DNA of 64,000 nt from Enterocloster asparagiformis (GTDB taxonomy: Bacteria > Bacillota > Clostridia > Lachnospirales > Lachnospiraceae). The DNA is taken from assembly GCA_018380885.1 (NCBI GenBank), contig JAGZSY010000017.1, positions 102,304 through 166,303 of the forward strand. The letters run 5' to 3'. This document shows positions 26,209 through 36,200 of this stretch, piece by piece. Numbering within the stretch: position 1 is the stretch's first letter; each line of letters opens with the position of its first letter. Below the pieces are notes generated by a model that searched no databases, was not told where the DNA came from, and was given only the letters and a program-made list of their open reading frames with translations. Position numbers and translations under genes: made by a program.

Positions 26209-26994
26209 ATGAAAGTTTCAAAAGAGGCTGTCGATAATCAAGATACTAACAAAATAAATCCATATAAATTAAACCAATACAAGCAGAGTGAAGCGCGGCT
26301 TAAGGCTACGGTATTCGTAGATCGGAACGAGGAGCTGAAGGTCGTATTGGGAGACAGTTATTTAAAGAATTATATCCAAACAGGAAGATTGGAGAAATCA
26401 TTTGCAATTTTAACAGACAGAAGAGTTTATATGAAAGGCAAGTGTTATGAAAAGAAAGGTCTATTTGGATTAAGGAGTACAAATATTGATAAGGTGATAG
26501 ACGTACAGGACATCACAGGGACTGAATATAGAAGTAGAAGATTACCACTATTAAAACCGATATCTTTGGTCGTCAGTATTATCTCTCTCTATTTTTTGTT
26601 TGTATGTACGGTTGCTTCAATATCGACTCAATGGGAAGAGATGATAGGGAATGTCATAACAGCACTGGTATTTGTAATCACATTAATATGCTGGGGCGTA
26701 TTTTTGTTTGTCAGGAATAGCTACGAGTTTTTAGATATATCATTTGCAGGCGGACAGATTGCGTATGATTGTAATTTGGTAACAAGAGTTGAAGTGGAGG
26801 AGTTCCAGAGACAGATGAGATTAGCCAAAGATAAGAAGGTATCCAAACAAGAAACCGCCCCAGGCCATCCAAAAATCATAGAGAACTCAGATAAAATCAA
26901 AAAGCTGAAGGAATTAAAGGAGCTGTTAGATTCAAGGGTTATAACGGAGCAGGAGTTTGAAAAATTAAAATCAGAGGTTATGAACTGCAATTGA
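26209..26994 (+). CDS. Membrane protein with PH-like and C-terminal SHOCT domain
   Basis: 261 residues. Residues ~40-110 look like a bacterial PH-type domain (FAILTDRRVYMKGKCYEKKG...NIDKVIDVQDI). Two membrane helices follow (~118-140 and ~150-172). The C-terminal ~30 residues (KLKELKELLDSRVITEQEFEKLKSEVM) are a typical SHOCT motif. Such proteins are often involved in oligomerisation or membrane stress, but no specific function is assigned. The ribosome binding site is GGAGGG. It lies in the AT-rich island. Confidence 0.75.
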   Translation: MKVSKEAVDNQDTNKINPYKLNQYKQSEARLKATVFVDRNEELKVVLGDSYLKNYIQTGRLEKSFAILTDRRVYMKGKCYEKKGLFGLRSTNIDKVIDVQDITGTEYRSRRLPLLKPISLVVSIISLYFLFVCTVASISTQWEEMIGNVITALVFVITLICWGVFLFVRNSYEFLDISFAGGQIAYDCNLVTRVEVEEFQRQMRLAKDKKVSKQETAPGHPKIIENSDKIKKLKELKELLDSRVITEQEFEKLKSEVMNCN

Positions 26995-27042
26995 CCGTAT
27001 ACATCGGCGGCCATATAGGAAAAAGTGGAGGTAAGACACGAT

Positions 27043-27228
27043 ATGAAATTGTTGATCGCCGTAGCCATCGCGGCATGCCTGATGAATAGTGGACAAAGCG
27101 CGCAGGCGTTAAACCGCGATGTGCAAGAAACAACAGCGCCGGTATTTGAGACGGAGAGTGAAAAAAGCGATCTGGAATATTTGCAGGAGGGAAGATTGGG
27201 AGACGAACCCTTAGGTGCAGGACAATAG
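27043..27228 (+). CDS. Small secreted peptide, unknown
   Basis: 61 residues. MKLLIAVAIAACLMNSGQSAQA is a signal peptide, leaving an acidic ~38-residue mature peptide (AQALNRDVQETTAPVFETES...). GGAGGT at 27027-27032 lies 10 bases before the ATG. No family recognised. It begins 48 bases after the SHOCT-protein gene and could be co-transcribed with it. Low-complexity acidic composition makes a coding call less certain. Confidence 0.5.
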   Translation: MKLLIAVAIAACLMNSGQSAQALNRDVQETTAPVFETESEKSDLEYLQEGRLGDEPLGAGQ

Positions 27229-27347
27229 AGACAAGAAAGCCGACTATCCCTGTTTTTAAATGCCGCGGTCCGGCGGCGGGGACGCCTTGCCGCGCTTTAT
27301 GTCCTGCGGGGGACGTTTTGCCAGATTGTGTATCTTCCGTCAAACAG

Positions 27348-27402
27348 TTGCCATATCCAGCTTGTTTTGTTATACTATGTGATATATATGTATGTGAACA
27401 AT
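27348..27402 (+). promoter_or_regulatory. Promoter and conserved leader element, copy 1
   Basis: -35 TTGCCA (27348-27353), a 17-base spacer and -10 TATACT (27371-27376). Downstream is GATATATATGTA, one variable base, GTGA, one variable base and CAATT (27381-27403). The same arrangement, with identical spacing, occurs at 31373-31428 before the REC-GGDEF-EAL gene. It drives the GGDEF-protein gene. Confidence 0.75.
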
Positions 27403-27477
27403 TTAGGAGTTGCCGGTGAAACAGGGAGGCATGGCAGGCTGAGAACAGCGGGAAACAGAAGGAGTCCGCGGGGCTTC

Positions 27478-29703
27478 ATGAATGTGAGGGAGATAAGTGT
27501 GAAAAGACTGTTGAGAGGGCTCAGCCCTGAGGGGGAGGCCCTTCTGGACCTCATTCCGGGGGGCGTTATGCAGTGTAGAAATGACGACGGCTATACCATC
27601 GTGGAGGTGAGCGAGGGGTTTCGCTGTATGTTCGGATTTACGGAAAAAGAGCTGGACGAACGGTTTCAAAACCAATTTCTTACAATGATCCACCCGTCGG
27701 ACCGACAGAATTTTCTCATAGAGGTGGACCGGCAGATGAATATGAACAAGGGAGACCGGCTTTCACTGAGCTTCCGGGTGCTGTGCGGGGACGGCAGCTA
27801 CAAATGGACCGCCAGCAGCGCCAAGCTGTTTGGCGATGAGCAGGAGGAGCGTTTTTTCTGTATTTTTCTGGATCTCACCGAGGTGCGGGACGCGCAGGAG
27901 AAGCTGCGCCTGTCCCTGGAGCATCTGGAGATCATCATGAACCAGTCATCGGACATTATTTTTGAGTGGGATTTGTCCGCGGATTCCCTGGTTTTTTCTC
28001 CCAATTGGCTGGAAAAGTTTGGCTACGCGCCTCATTATGACGGCGGCGTGGGGAAGGAGGAAATTCTCCGCAATTTGCACCCCAACGATATTGAACCCAT
28101 GATCGGGGCGATGAGGGAAGCAAAAAAGGGCATACCTAGTATGAGCCTTGATGTGCGCATACGCAACTTTGAAGACCAGTATATTTGGTGCAGGATCAGG
28201 GCCGCCTCCCAATACGACGGGGAGGGTAAGCCGCTGCGGGTTGTGGGGACTATCTCGGACATTGACGAGGAAAAACGGATGGTGGAGGACCTGCGGCGGC
28301 GGGCGGAGTTGGACGCCCTGACAGGGCTTTACAACCATGCTGAGACAGGGCGGCGGACGCAGATGTACCTGGCGGACGCCCCGGAGACGATCTGCGCTAT
28401 GTTTATCATTGACGTGGACAACTTCAAGCAGGTGAACGACGGACAGGGACATCTGTTTGGGGACGCGGTTCTGGCCGAGCTGGCGGCGGGCATGAAAAGG
28501 CTGACGCGGAAATCCGATGTGATCGGAAGGATCGGAGGGGATGAGTTCGCCATTTTTCTCAAAGATATCCCGTCCTCCCAGATTGCGGAGGAAAAGGCCG
28601 GGAAGCTTCTGGATATCTTCCAGCACCTGTTTCAGGAGGAGAAGCAGCCGCTGGAGGTCACGTGCAGCATCGGCCTTGCCATCTATCCGTGGGACGGTAT
28701 GGATTACCAGTCTCTGTATCACAGCGCGGACCTGGCCCTGTACCAGGCCAAAAGCCGGGGCAAGAATCAGTACGCCAGGTTTGACGTAAAGAGCATGGCG
28801 GCGGTGGACCGGATCGGGTACTCCGCCCTGGGCGCAGCCATCGACTCCGACCGGAGTACAAGCGGAAGGGGAGGCGATCTGGTCAACTATGTGTTTCAGA
28901 TTCTGTACAACTCCGCGGATATCGACGCCGCTGTGGAGGCGATCCTGGAGATCGTGGGCAGGCGCTTCGATGTGAGCCGGGCCTATGTGTTTGAGAACAG
29001 CAGCGACGGGAGATACACGGACAACACCTATGAATGGTGCAGCGAGGGGATTCAGCCGCAAAAGAAGTTTTTGCAGCACTTTTCCTACGAGGAGGTAGCG
29101 GGCTATCGGGAGCTGTTTCGGGAGAATGCGATTTTCTATTGCCGGGATATCCATGCGCTCACGCCGGCCCAAACCGAGCTGTTCGAGAACCAGGGCATCT
29201 GTTCCACGCTCCAGTGCGCGCTTTATGACGGCAAAGAGTTTCGCGGCTTCATCGGGTTCGACGAATGTACGGGGCTGCGCATGTGGAACAAGGATGAGAT
29301 CGGCATACTGTCCCTGGTGGCTCAGCTTATGACCACGTTTCTCCTGAAAAAGCGCGAGTCGGACCGCAATGAGCAGATCATGGCCCAGCTCAACGCCATC
29401 CTGGATATGCAGGACGCGTATATTTTTGCCATCAGGCAGGACAACTACCAGCTGCTTTATCTGAACCGCAAGACGCTGCGGCTCGATCCCTCCGTCAAAA
29501 TCGGCATGACCTGCCACGGGACGTTTTTTGGACGGGATACCCCCTGCGAGAGCTGTCCGCTGGCCGGCGCAACGGAATTTTATAATCCCCAGTATGACGT
29601 CTGGACCAGGGTGCGGTTTTCCGACATGAACTGGGGGGATACCGGCGCGTATCTGATCAATTGCACCGATATCACGGAATATAAGAAGGGACAGGGATTG
29701 TAA
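27478..29703 (+). CDS. PAS-PAS-GGDEF-GAF diguanylate cyclase with C-terminal Cys-rich PAS
   Basis: About 741 residues, soluble. Order: PAS (~25-125, including GGVMQCRNDDGYTIVEVS), PAS_3 (~140-260), GGDEF (~265-430) with the intact catalytic motif GRIGGDEFAIF and an inhibitory-site RKSD exactly five residues before GGDEF. Then a GAF-like domain (~465-620) and a C-terminal PAS-like domain with a cysteine cluster (CHGTFFGRDTPCESCPL). It should synthesise cyclic di-GMP and be product-inhibited. The frame is open upstream to 27328, but that lies before the likely transcription start. ATG 27478 is used here. GTG 27499, with AGGGAG 6 bases before it, is an alternative. It ends just before a bidirectional terminator. 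Confidence 0.9.
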   Translation: MNVREISVKRLLRGLSPEGEALLDLIPGGVMQCRNDDGYTIVEVSEGFRCMFGFTEKELDERFQNQFLTMIHPSDRQNFLIEVDRQMNMNKGDRLSLSFRVLCGDGSYKWTASSAKLFGDEQEERFFCIFLDLTEVRDAQEKLRLSLEHLEIIMNQSSDIIFEWDLSADSLVFSPNWLEKFGYAPHYDGGVGKEEILRNLHPNDIEPMIGAMREAKKGIPSMSLDVRIRNFEDQYIWCRIRAASQYDGEGKPLRVVGTISDIDEEKRMVEDLRRRAELDALTGLYNHAETGRRTQMYLADAPETICAMFIIDVDNFKQVNDGQGHLFGDAVLAELAAGMKRLTRKSDVIGRIGGDEFAIFLKDIPSSQIAEEKAGKLLDIFQHLFQEEKQPLEVTCSIGLAIYPWDGMDYQSLYHSADLALYQAKSRGKNQYARFDVKSMAAVDRIGYSALGAAIDSDRSTSGRGGDLVNYVFQILYNSADIDAAVEAILEIVGRRFDVSRAYVFENSSDGRYTDNTYEWCSEGIQPQKKFLQHFSYEEVAGYRELFRENAIFYCRDIHALTPAQTELFENQGICSTLQCALYDGKEFRGFIGFDECTGLRMWNKDEIGILSLVAQLMTTFLLKKRESDRNEQIMAQLNAILDMQDAYIFAIRQDNYQLLYLNRKTLRLDPSVKIGMTCHGTFFGRDTPCESCPLAGATEFYNPQYDVWTRVRFSDMNWGDTGAYLINCTDITEYKKGQGL

Positions 29704-29776
29704 ATGTGAGAATGCCCGCGGCTCAGGGAAGGTGCCCGGACGGGAATCTCTCAGAAAAGGATATAGAATTGTCATG

Positions 29777-29809
29777 CAATGACCCGCGGGCGCAGCCTGC
29801 GGGTCATTG
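29777..29809. terminator. Bidirectional terminator between convergent genes
   Basis: CAATGACCCGC (29777-29787) and GCGGGTCATTG (29799-29809) form an 11-bp stem between the ends of the GGDEF gene (+) and the GntR-type gene (-). Confidence 0.75.
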
Positions 29810-29814
29810 TTGGT

Positions 29815-31272
29815 TCAGATTTCTGTTTCACCGGGAATGAGGATGCGCTCTACTCCCGGAATGCCCAGCTGAGACAAGATTTGTACGGTGCTGCCAAGCT
29901 CGCGGATGATCAGCGCCTCCAGACAGGAGGAGAACCGCGGGATATCCATTTTCTCCAGCGCGTCGATCAGCAAATCAAAATAGGGATCGTACATGGCGTT
30001 GATGGATTCCTGGCTCCCCTTCACGCCGCGCAGCGTGTAGCCCCAGAAAAACTGCCGCAGCAGTTCTGAGTAGACGGTCCGTATGGCCTGGTAGGGCGCG
30101 TGTTTTGCGAACAGCTCCAGCGCGTAATAGGACAAAATCTCGCCTCGCCTCCACTGCTTGCGCGCTTTTAGATCATCGCACAGCTTTCCCAGAGAATCGG
30201 CGTCAAGAGCAGAGAGCGTCAGCCGGGATACATCGTTACAGGACAGGGCGAACAACTGAAGGCTCTTGACCATGTCCAAAAGCCTGCGCTGTAGAACTGG
30301 TTTGGAAAAATCACTGTTTTCCGTGGTTTTGTCCGATGGTAGAACCCGCGTGCCCACGTATTTGGCGGATTTGATCGCTCCCACGCTGGTCAGAAGCTCC
30401 AGCGCCCTGCGGACCGTGCTCAGGGAAATGCCGCGCTGCTTTGCAAGCTGCTTCTGGGAGGGAAGCAGGCTTCTGGCGGGATATGTTCCCCGGTTGATTG
30501 CGACGAGAAGCTCCATGGCGAAGGAGTAGCAGAGCTGTTGGCTTTTTTCGTAGGAGCTCCAACGGAAAATAGTCTCATCCGCGGGGCAGGGAAGGGTGAT
30601 TCTGGACAGATAGAATTCCTTGACGGCCCAGGACAGCTTTTCAACCGATCGGTCCAGGGCGGCGCGCAGCGCGGACCAGCTTTGGTTCCGGCAAAGGGCC
30701 AGAATTTCCGGCAGATAATCGGCGGATCGATCAAAATACTGTAAATTCTCTTCTATGCTGAAAAAGGGGTCGTGCAAAAACATAAAAATCTGCCAGACCA
30801 GGCGCATGAGAAGGGAGTTTCCGAGAGCGCTGTATTTCTGATTGAGGTGCTCCAGCATAGCGTAGGGAGCGGGCAGATTTTCTTTTCCAGAGAGCGCTTC
30901 AATGGAATGCAGCGTCTGAACGGAGGCATTTTTCAGCCCGGTCCACTGGGCGTTGCCAAACAGAGGGCCTATGGAGTTTACCAGGTCGATCATTGCGTTT
31001 TTGCGCATCGCAAAAAAAGCCTGGATAAACTGTTCCCTTTCCGCTGCATCATAATTTCGGTTCACTGTGGCGCCGACATTTTTCGACAAAGTAATATATC
31101 CCTGTTCTTTGAGCTTCAGGTAAGCGGCCCGGGCCGTATCGACCGACACGCAAAGCCGCGCGCCGGTCTCCTCTATGGTGGGAAGATTTTCGCCGCTGCC
31201 AAAGGCGCCGAATTGTATCTGTGTCAGTAGAACATGGTAGACAACGCTGTGTAATTGCGTACTGTTTTCCAA
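29815..31272 (-). CDS. GntR-type regulator with two DNA-binding domains in one chain
   Basis: About 485 residues. The N-terminal winged helix is SVVYHVLLTQIQFGAFGSG with LPTIEETGARLCVSVDTARAAYLKL and GYITL. A second complete GntR winged helix occurs near residues 250-315 (AMELLVAINRGTYP, LLPSQKQLAKQRGISLSTVR, VGAIKSAKYVGTRV). Each is followed by ~150 helical residues, so the protein looks like an internal duplication. No ATG lies near the start. TGGAGGA is followed 7 bases later by TTG at 31272, which is taken as the start. It sits between two genes with the same promoter element and may control them. Its own promoter is probably TGGAAA-17-TATACT on the - strand, with -10 at 31319-31324. Confidence 0.85.
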   Translation of the reverse strand: MENSTQLHSVVYHVLLTQIQFGAFGSGENLPTIEETGARLCVSVDTARAAYLKLKEQGYITLSKNVGATVNRNYDAAEREQFIQAFFAMRKNAMIDLVNSIGPLFGNAQWTGLKNASVQTLHSIEALSGKENLPAPYAMLEHLNQKYSALGNSLLMRLVWQIFMFLHDPFFSIEENLQYFDRSADYLPEILALCRNQSWSALRAALDRSVEKLSWAVKEFYLSRITLPCPADETIFRWSSYEKSQQLCYSFAMELLVAINRGTYPARSLLPSQKQLAKQRGISLSTVRRALELLTSVGAIKSAKYVGTRVLPSDKTTENSDFSKPVLQRRLLDMVKSLQLFALSCNDVSRLTLSALDADSLGKLCDDLKARKQWRRGEILSYYALELFAKHAPYQAIRTVYSELLRQFFWGYTLRGVKGSQESINAMYDPYFDLLIDALEKMDIPRFSSCLEALIIRELGSTVQILSQLGIPGVERILIPGETEI

Positions 31273-31372
31273 AACAGGTTCCTCCAATTTTCAAGGGAAT
31301 CCGACTTATAACAAGTACAGTATACCATTTTTTCAGCCGGTTTTCCACAGCCTTTCGTCTTTCGCCAGGTAG

Positions 31373-31428
31373 TTGCTATTTCCCATCCTTTTTGCTATAC
31401 TCTAGGATATATATGTACGTGAGCAATT
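31373..31428 (+). promoter_or_regulatory. Promoter and conserved leader element, copy 2
   Basis: -35 TTGCTA (31373-31378), a 17-base spacer and -10 TATACT (31396-31401), followed by GATATATATGTA, a variable base, GTGA, a variable base and CAATT (31406-31428). It is the same element as at 27348-27403 and drives the four-gene signalling operon that starts at 31473. Confidence 0.75.
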
Positions 31429-31472
31429 ACTGTTTCTGATCGACCGGAACAAGAAGAGGTGTAACAAACGCT

Positions 31473-33146
31473 ATGACCGTGAAACGAAAGATATTGGTGG
31501 TAGAGGACAACGCACTCAACCGCAGCCTCCTGTGTGAGATACTGGAGCCTGAATACGACGTTGTGGCCGCGGAAAACGGCCGGGAGGCCCTTGCATGTCT
31601 GCGCCGGGAGGCGGGCGGATTCGCTCTGATCCTGCTGGATATTGTCATGCCCGTTATGGATGGATATGAGTTCTTGGCCGAGGTCAAGGGCGACCCCGCG
31701 TTTTCCTCCATTCCGGTCATCGTCACCACCCAGAACGACGCGGAGTCGGAGGAGGTTATGGCTCTGTCCTGCGGCGCTGCGGATTTTGTGGCAAAGCCGT
31801 ACAAGCCGCAGATCATTCTGCACCGGGCTGCCGGCATCATCCACCTGCGGGAAACTGCCGCCCTTGTCAATGAGTTTCAGTACGACCGGCTGACCGGACT
31901 CTACAGCAAGGGCTTTTTCTGTAGCCAGGTGAGAGAAATTATCAGCCAGAATCCGGACCGGGAGTATGACATTATCTGTTCGGACGTTGTCAATTTCAAG
32001 CTGGTCAACGATGTATTCGGCATCCCTGCCGGGGACCGGATTCTCTGCATGATCGGGCAGGAATATACCCGAGGCATCCAGGGCAAGGGGATTTGCAGCC
32101 ATTTCCACGCGGATCAATTCGCCTGCCTTATCGAACATCATTGGAAATACACGGAAGCTATGTTTCAGGAAGCCTGCGCCCGGATCAACGCGATGTCCCA
32201 GACGCAGAATATTGTGATGAAGTGGGGAATCTACCGCGTGGAGGATCGGAATGTCCCGGTGGAGCAGATGTGCGACCGGGCGCTGCTGGCGGCCAAGGGT
32301 ATCAAAGGACAGTATCAGAAGTATTTTGCCTATTATGACGACGTGCTCCGCAGTAAAATGCTGAGGGAACAGGAGATTGTGGACAGCATGGAATCCGCTT
32401 TGGCCGCCGGGCAATTTGAGATTTACCTGCAGCCGAAATACAGGATCAGGGATCAACGGATGGCCGGAGCCGAAGCGCTGATCCGGTGGAACCATCCGAA
32501 GTGGGGATTGCAGTCCCCCGCTGCGTTTATCCCTCTGTTTGAGAAAAATGGATTTATCACCAGGCTGGATCAATACGTCTGGGACAAGGTCTGCGCTGTG
32601 CTGCATGGCTGGGAGGAGAGGGGGCTGCCCCTTCTGCCCGTCTCTGTGAACGTGTCCCGGGCTGATATCTATAATGTAGACCTGGCCGATATCCTGACCG
32701 GGCTTTTGAAAAAATACGGGCTGCAGCCCTCCTGCCTGCATCTGGAGATCACGGAAAGCGCCTATATTGAGAATCCCCAGCAGATCATCGACACGGTGAG
32801 CCATCTGCGCCGGCTGGGATTCATCATTGAGATGGACGACTTCGGCAGCGGCTATTCGTCTTTACATATGCTGCAGCGGATGCCGGTGGATATCCTGAAG
32901 CTGGACATGAAATTCATCCAGAGCGAGCCTGTGACCCCGGTCAACCAGGAAATCATGCGGTTTATCATGAACCTTGCAAAGCTGATGTCCCTGGACGTGG
33001 TGGCCGAGGGCGTGGAAACGGTGGAGCAGCTGGAGCGCCTGCGCGAGATCGGCTGCGAATATGTCCAGGGATACTATTTTGCCAAGCCCATGCCCGTGGA
33101 GGCGTTTGAGCGTTTGGTGACAGAGAGCGACGGTGGCTGGCAGTGA
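31473..33146 (+). CDS. Response regulator with degenerate GGDEF and active EAL domain (c-di-GMP phosphodiesterase)
   Basis: 557 residues. A receiver domain (~5-120) has the acidic start VVEDNAL and phospho-acceptor Asp in LILLDIVMPVMDG. A GGDEF-like domain (~140-290) has its motif replaced by HADQF, so it should not make c-di-GMP. The EAL domain (~300-550) is intact: AGAEALIRW, NVSRADI, EITESAY, DDFGSGYSS, KLDMKFI, AEGVET and QGYYFAKPM. It should hydrolyse c-di-GMP under control of phosphorylation, presumably by one of the hybrid kinases encoded directly downstream. It opposes the diguanylate cyclase that shares its promoter element. Confidence 0.93.
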   Translation: MTVKRKILVVEDNALNRSLLCEILEPEYDVVAAENGREALACLRREAGGFALILLDIVMPVMDGYEFLAEVKGDPAFSSIPVIVTTQNDAESEEVMALSCGAADFVAKPYKPQIILHRAAGIIHLRETAALVNEFQYDRLTGLYSKGFFCSQVREIISQNPDREYDIICSDVVNFKLVNDVFGIPAGDRILCMIGQEYTRGIQGKGICSHFHADQFACLIEHHWKYTEAMFQEACARINAMSQTQNIVMKWGIYRVEDRNVPVEQMCDRALLAAKGIKGQYQKYFAYYDDVLRSKMLREQEIVDSMESALAAGQFEIYLQPKYRIRDQRMAGAEALIRWNHPKWGLQSPAAFIPLFEKNGFITRLDQYVWDKVCAVLHGWEERGLPLLPVSVNVSRADIYNVDLADILTGLLKKYGLQPSCLHLEITESAYIENPQQIIDTVSHLRRLGFIIEMDDFGSGYSSLHMLQRMPVDILKLDMKFIQSEPVTPVNQEIMRFIMNLAKLMSLDVVAEGVETVEQLERLREIGCEYVQGYYFAKPMPVEAFERLVTESDGGWQ

Positions 33147-33229
33147 CGGGCCCTGCGCTGCGCCAGGCCGCCGGGGCGGCGCTGAGGCGGGCGGGCCTGT
33201 CTCGCAGGCGGTAAAAGGAGGACAGAAAA

Positions 33230-36200
33230 ATGGCAGAAGACAAGCTTTCGATCGAACAGCTGACCGCCGTGCTGGATCACGTGCCGGTGGCTGTTTTTGT
33301 CAGCGCTGTGGATGACCGGCGGCTGCTCTATGCCAACGGGACGGCACGGGAAATGTTTTTGCAGGCTGATGTGGAGGAAGCCGCCTGCTATACGGTCGCC
33401 GGCTTTGACGCAAGCTGCCCGTTCTGCCGGATCGGGCAGCTCGACAGGTCAAAGCTGCTGGTCCGGGAATACAGGCATCCGGTCAATGGCCGGGTCTACC
33501 AGCTCAGCGGGAAAATCATCGACTGGGGGCGGGAAGAGGCCCACATTGAATATATACTGGATATCACGGACCGGAAGCTGGAAGCGGAATTGACCCGCGC
33601 CAATGAGAAGATGGAGGATACCCGGCTGGAGCTGGATCACCTGATCAACTCCATCCCGGGCGGCATTGCCAGCTACAGGGTGGAAAACGGGCGTTTCATT
33701 CCCGTCTTTTTTACGGACGGCACCAGCGAGCTGGCCGGTTTTTCGCGGGAGGACTACGAGAAGCTGCCTCTGGACGACGCGCTGGATCTGATTTACGAGC
33801 AGGACCGGCCGCGGGTGAGGGCCGCGGCTCTGGCCGCGGTTGAGAGCGGGGAGGTTCTGGATATCTCCTACCGGATGCGCCACAAGGACGGAAATCTGGT
33901 CTGGGTCCGCCTCAACGGCAGGCGCATGGGTCCGCGGGCCGAGTCCTCCCGGTTCTATGCTGTCCTGACCAATATGTTTTCAGATGTGGGATCCGTCGCC
34001 AGCGAGTCGGCGGACGGGGTCTACGTGATCGACAAGGACACGTTTGAGCTGCTCTATATCAATGAATCCAGAAAGCTGGACGCCTATGAAGAAATCTGTG
34101 TGGGGAAAACCTGCCACGCTGCCATTCACGGGTTAGACGCCCCCTGCAGCTTCTGCACGCTGAGGACATATGGACCTGACGAACAAGAGCACGAGATCAC
34201 GGTGGAAAAAACGGGCCTTGTGTATACGGTTCGGGTTAAGGAGAGTATTTGGAATGGAATCCCGGCCTATATCATGTACATCAGGGATGTGACCGAGGAG
34301 GTGCGCGCCCGCAGGGAGAAGGAACGGCTGGAGCAGTATTTTCAGACCCTGGTCAAAAACCTGCCCGGTGGTATTGCGGTGCTTTGCCGCGCGCCGGACG
34401 GCGGTCTGGAGGCGGAGTACGTATCCGAGGGCTTTGCCGCCATGCTGCGCATGACGGTAAAGGAGGTTGAGGAAACGTACCGGGGAAATATCTTCGCGGG
34501 AATTCACCCGGAGGATATCGGCGGCAACCAGATAAAGCTGGAGGAGTTTATCTGCAGCGGGGAGGAGCACCGGGAGTATTCGGCCAGGTTCAGAAGGGGA
34601 GATGGAAGCTATGTGTGGATTCGGGCCCACGTCTCGCTGCTGAGGGGGCCGGATGGGATTTTACGGCTTTACTGCGTCTGCACGGATATCGACCGGCTGG
34701 TGGCTGAAAAGGAGCGCATGGGCCGGCAGTATGAGGAGCTGATCCTGCAGCATTACCGGACCTCGGGACCCGGCACGCTGATCCTCGGCCATTGTAATAT
34801 CACCAGGGACAAGATTCTGGATATCCAGGATTTAACCGGTTCCGGGCGTTTGAAAGCCTTTGGCCGGGATTGCGGGGCCTTCTTCGCCGGGATTGCCGGG
34901 CTGATCGAGGGCGAGGAGGAGCGGCGGGACTTCCTGAACACTTACCTGCGGGCGCCGTCTTTGGCCGCGTTTGGGCGGGGGGACACGGAGCTGGTTCGCA
35001 GGTGCTTTATCCAACTGCCGGGGGAGTCCAAAGGCCGTTACGTTGAATTTCAAATGAATATGCTGGAGGCGCCGGATACCGGAGACATTACGGGAATCCT
35101 GTCGGTATTTGATGTGACAGACAGGATCATCTCCGAACGGATTCTCCGACTGTTGTCGGTTACCAGCCACGATTATGTGTTGGATTTGGACCTTCGGGAG
35201 GATTCCTACACCCTTTTGGCCCGCAGGGAGAACGCCAGCCGGGTGCCGCCGCCCAAGGGCTGCTATTCCAAGCGGGTGGCTTTTATGGCAAAATCCGTGG
35301 TGGTGCCCCGGGACCGGGAGGCATACGCCGGAGCTCTGGCCGCGGAGGAGATTGAGCGCCGCCTGCGGGAAAGCGGGCTCTACACCTTTGCATATTCCAT
35401 AGAGGACGAAAGCGGCGGCATCCGGGCGAAAAACATCACCGTGTCGCCCATCGACCTGCGGCTGGGGCGTGTTTCCCTGGTATGCACCGATATCACCGGC
35501 TCCGTCCGGGAACAGCAAAACCTCCTGAGCATACTGGCCTACACCTTTGAGCTGGCGGGCATAATCAATGTCCGGGACGGCAGTTTTGTCATGTATACCA
35601 GAGAGATGATCCTGGAAAACCTGCCTCCCTACGTCAGCAGGAATTACCGGGCGGCTCAGGAGCGCTTCGCAAAGGCTTACGCCCAGGAGAGCCGGGAGGA
35701 GGCCCGCAGGCAGTTCCGCCTGGAGACCATGCTCCAAAGGCTTGACGAGACGCCCGCGGGTTATGAGTTTGTTCTGCCCTTTTGCGGGAGAGGCGAGGAA
35801 AAGCTGCAATACAAACAGATCAATGTGCTTTGGGGGAATCAGAGCCACGAAACGATCTGCATGGTGCGGGCGGATGTGACCGAGGCGCTGGCGGCGGAGC
35901 GGCAGGCCAAATGCGCTCTGGAGAAGGCGCTGGTCTCAGCCGAGGAGGCCAACAGGGCGAAAAGCAATTTCCTTTCCGCCATGAGCCACGATATCCGCAC
36001 GCCCATGAATGCCATTATGGGGATGACGGCTCTGGCGCCGGCGCATCTGGACGATCGGGAATGGATGGAGGACTGCCTGGGCAAGATTTCGATTTCCTCC
36101 AAACACCTGCTCAGCCTGATCAACGACGTGCTGGATATGAGCCGGATCGAGCGGGACCAGCTCACCTTAAACCCGGTGCCGCTTTCCATCCACGAGCTGA

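Noticed and set aside
27946..29775. 609-codon open frame on the - strand
   Set aside because: Antisense to the PAS-GGDEF-GAF gene, with the same compositional artefact and no motif.
31395..32804. 469-codon open frame on the - strand
   Set aside because: Shadow of the REC-GGDEF-EAL gene; the sense frame carries all catalytic motifs.
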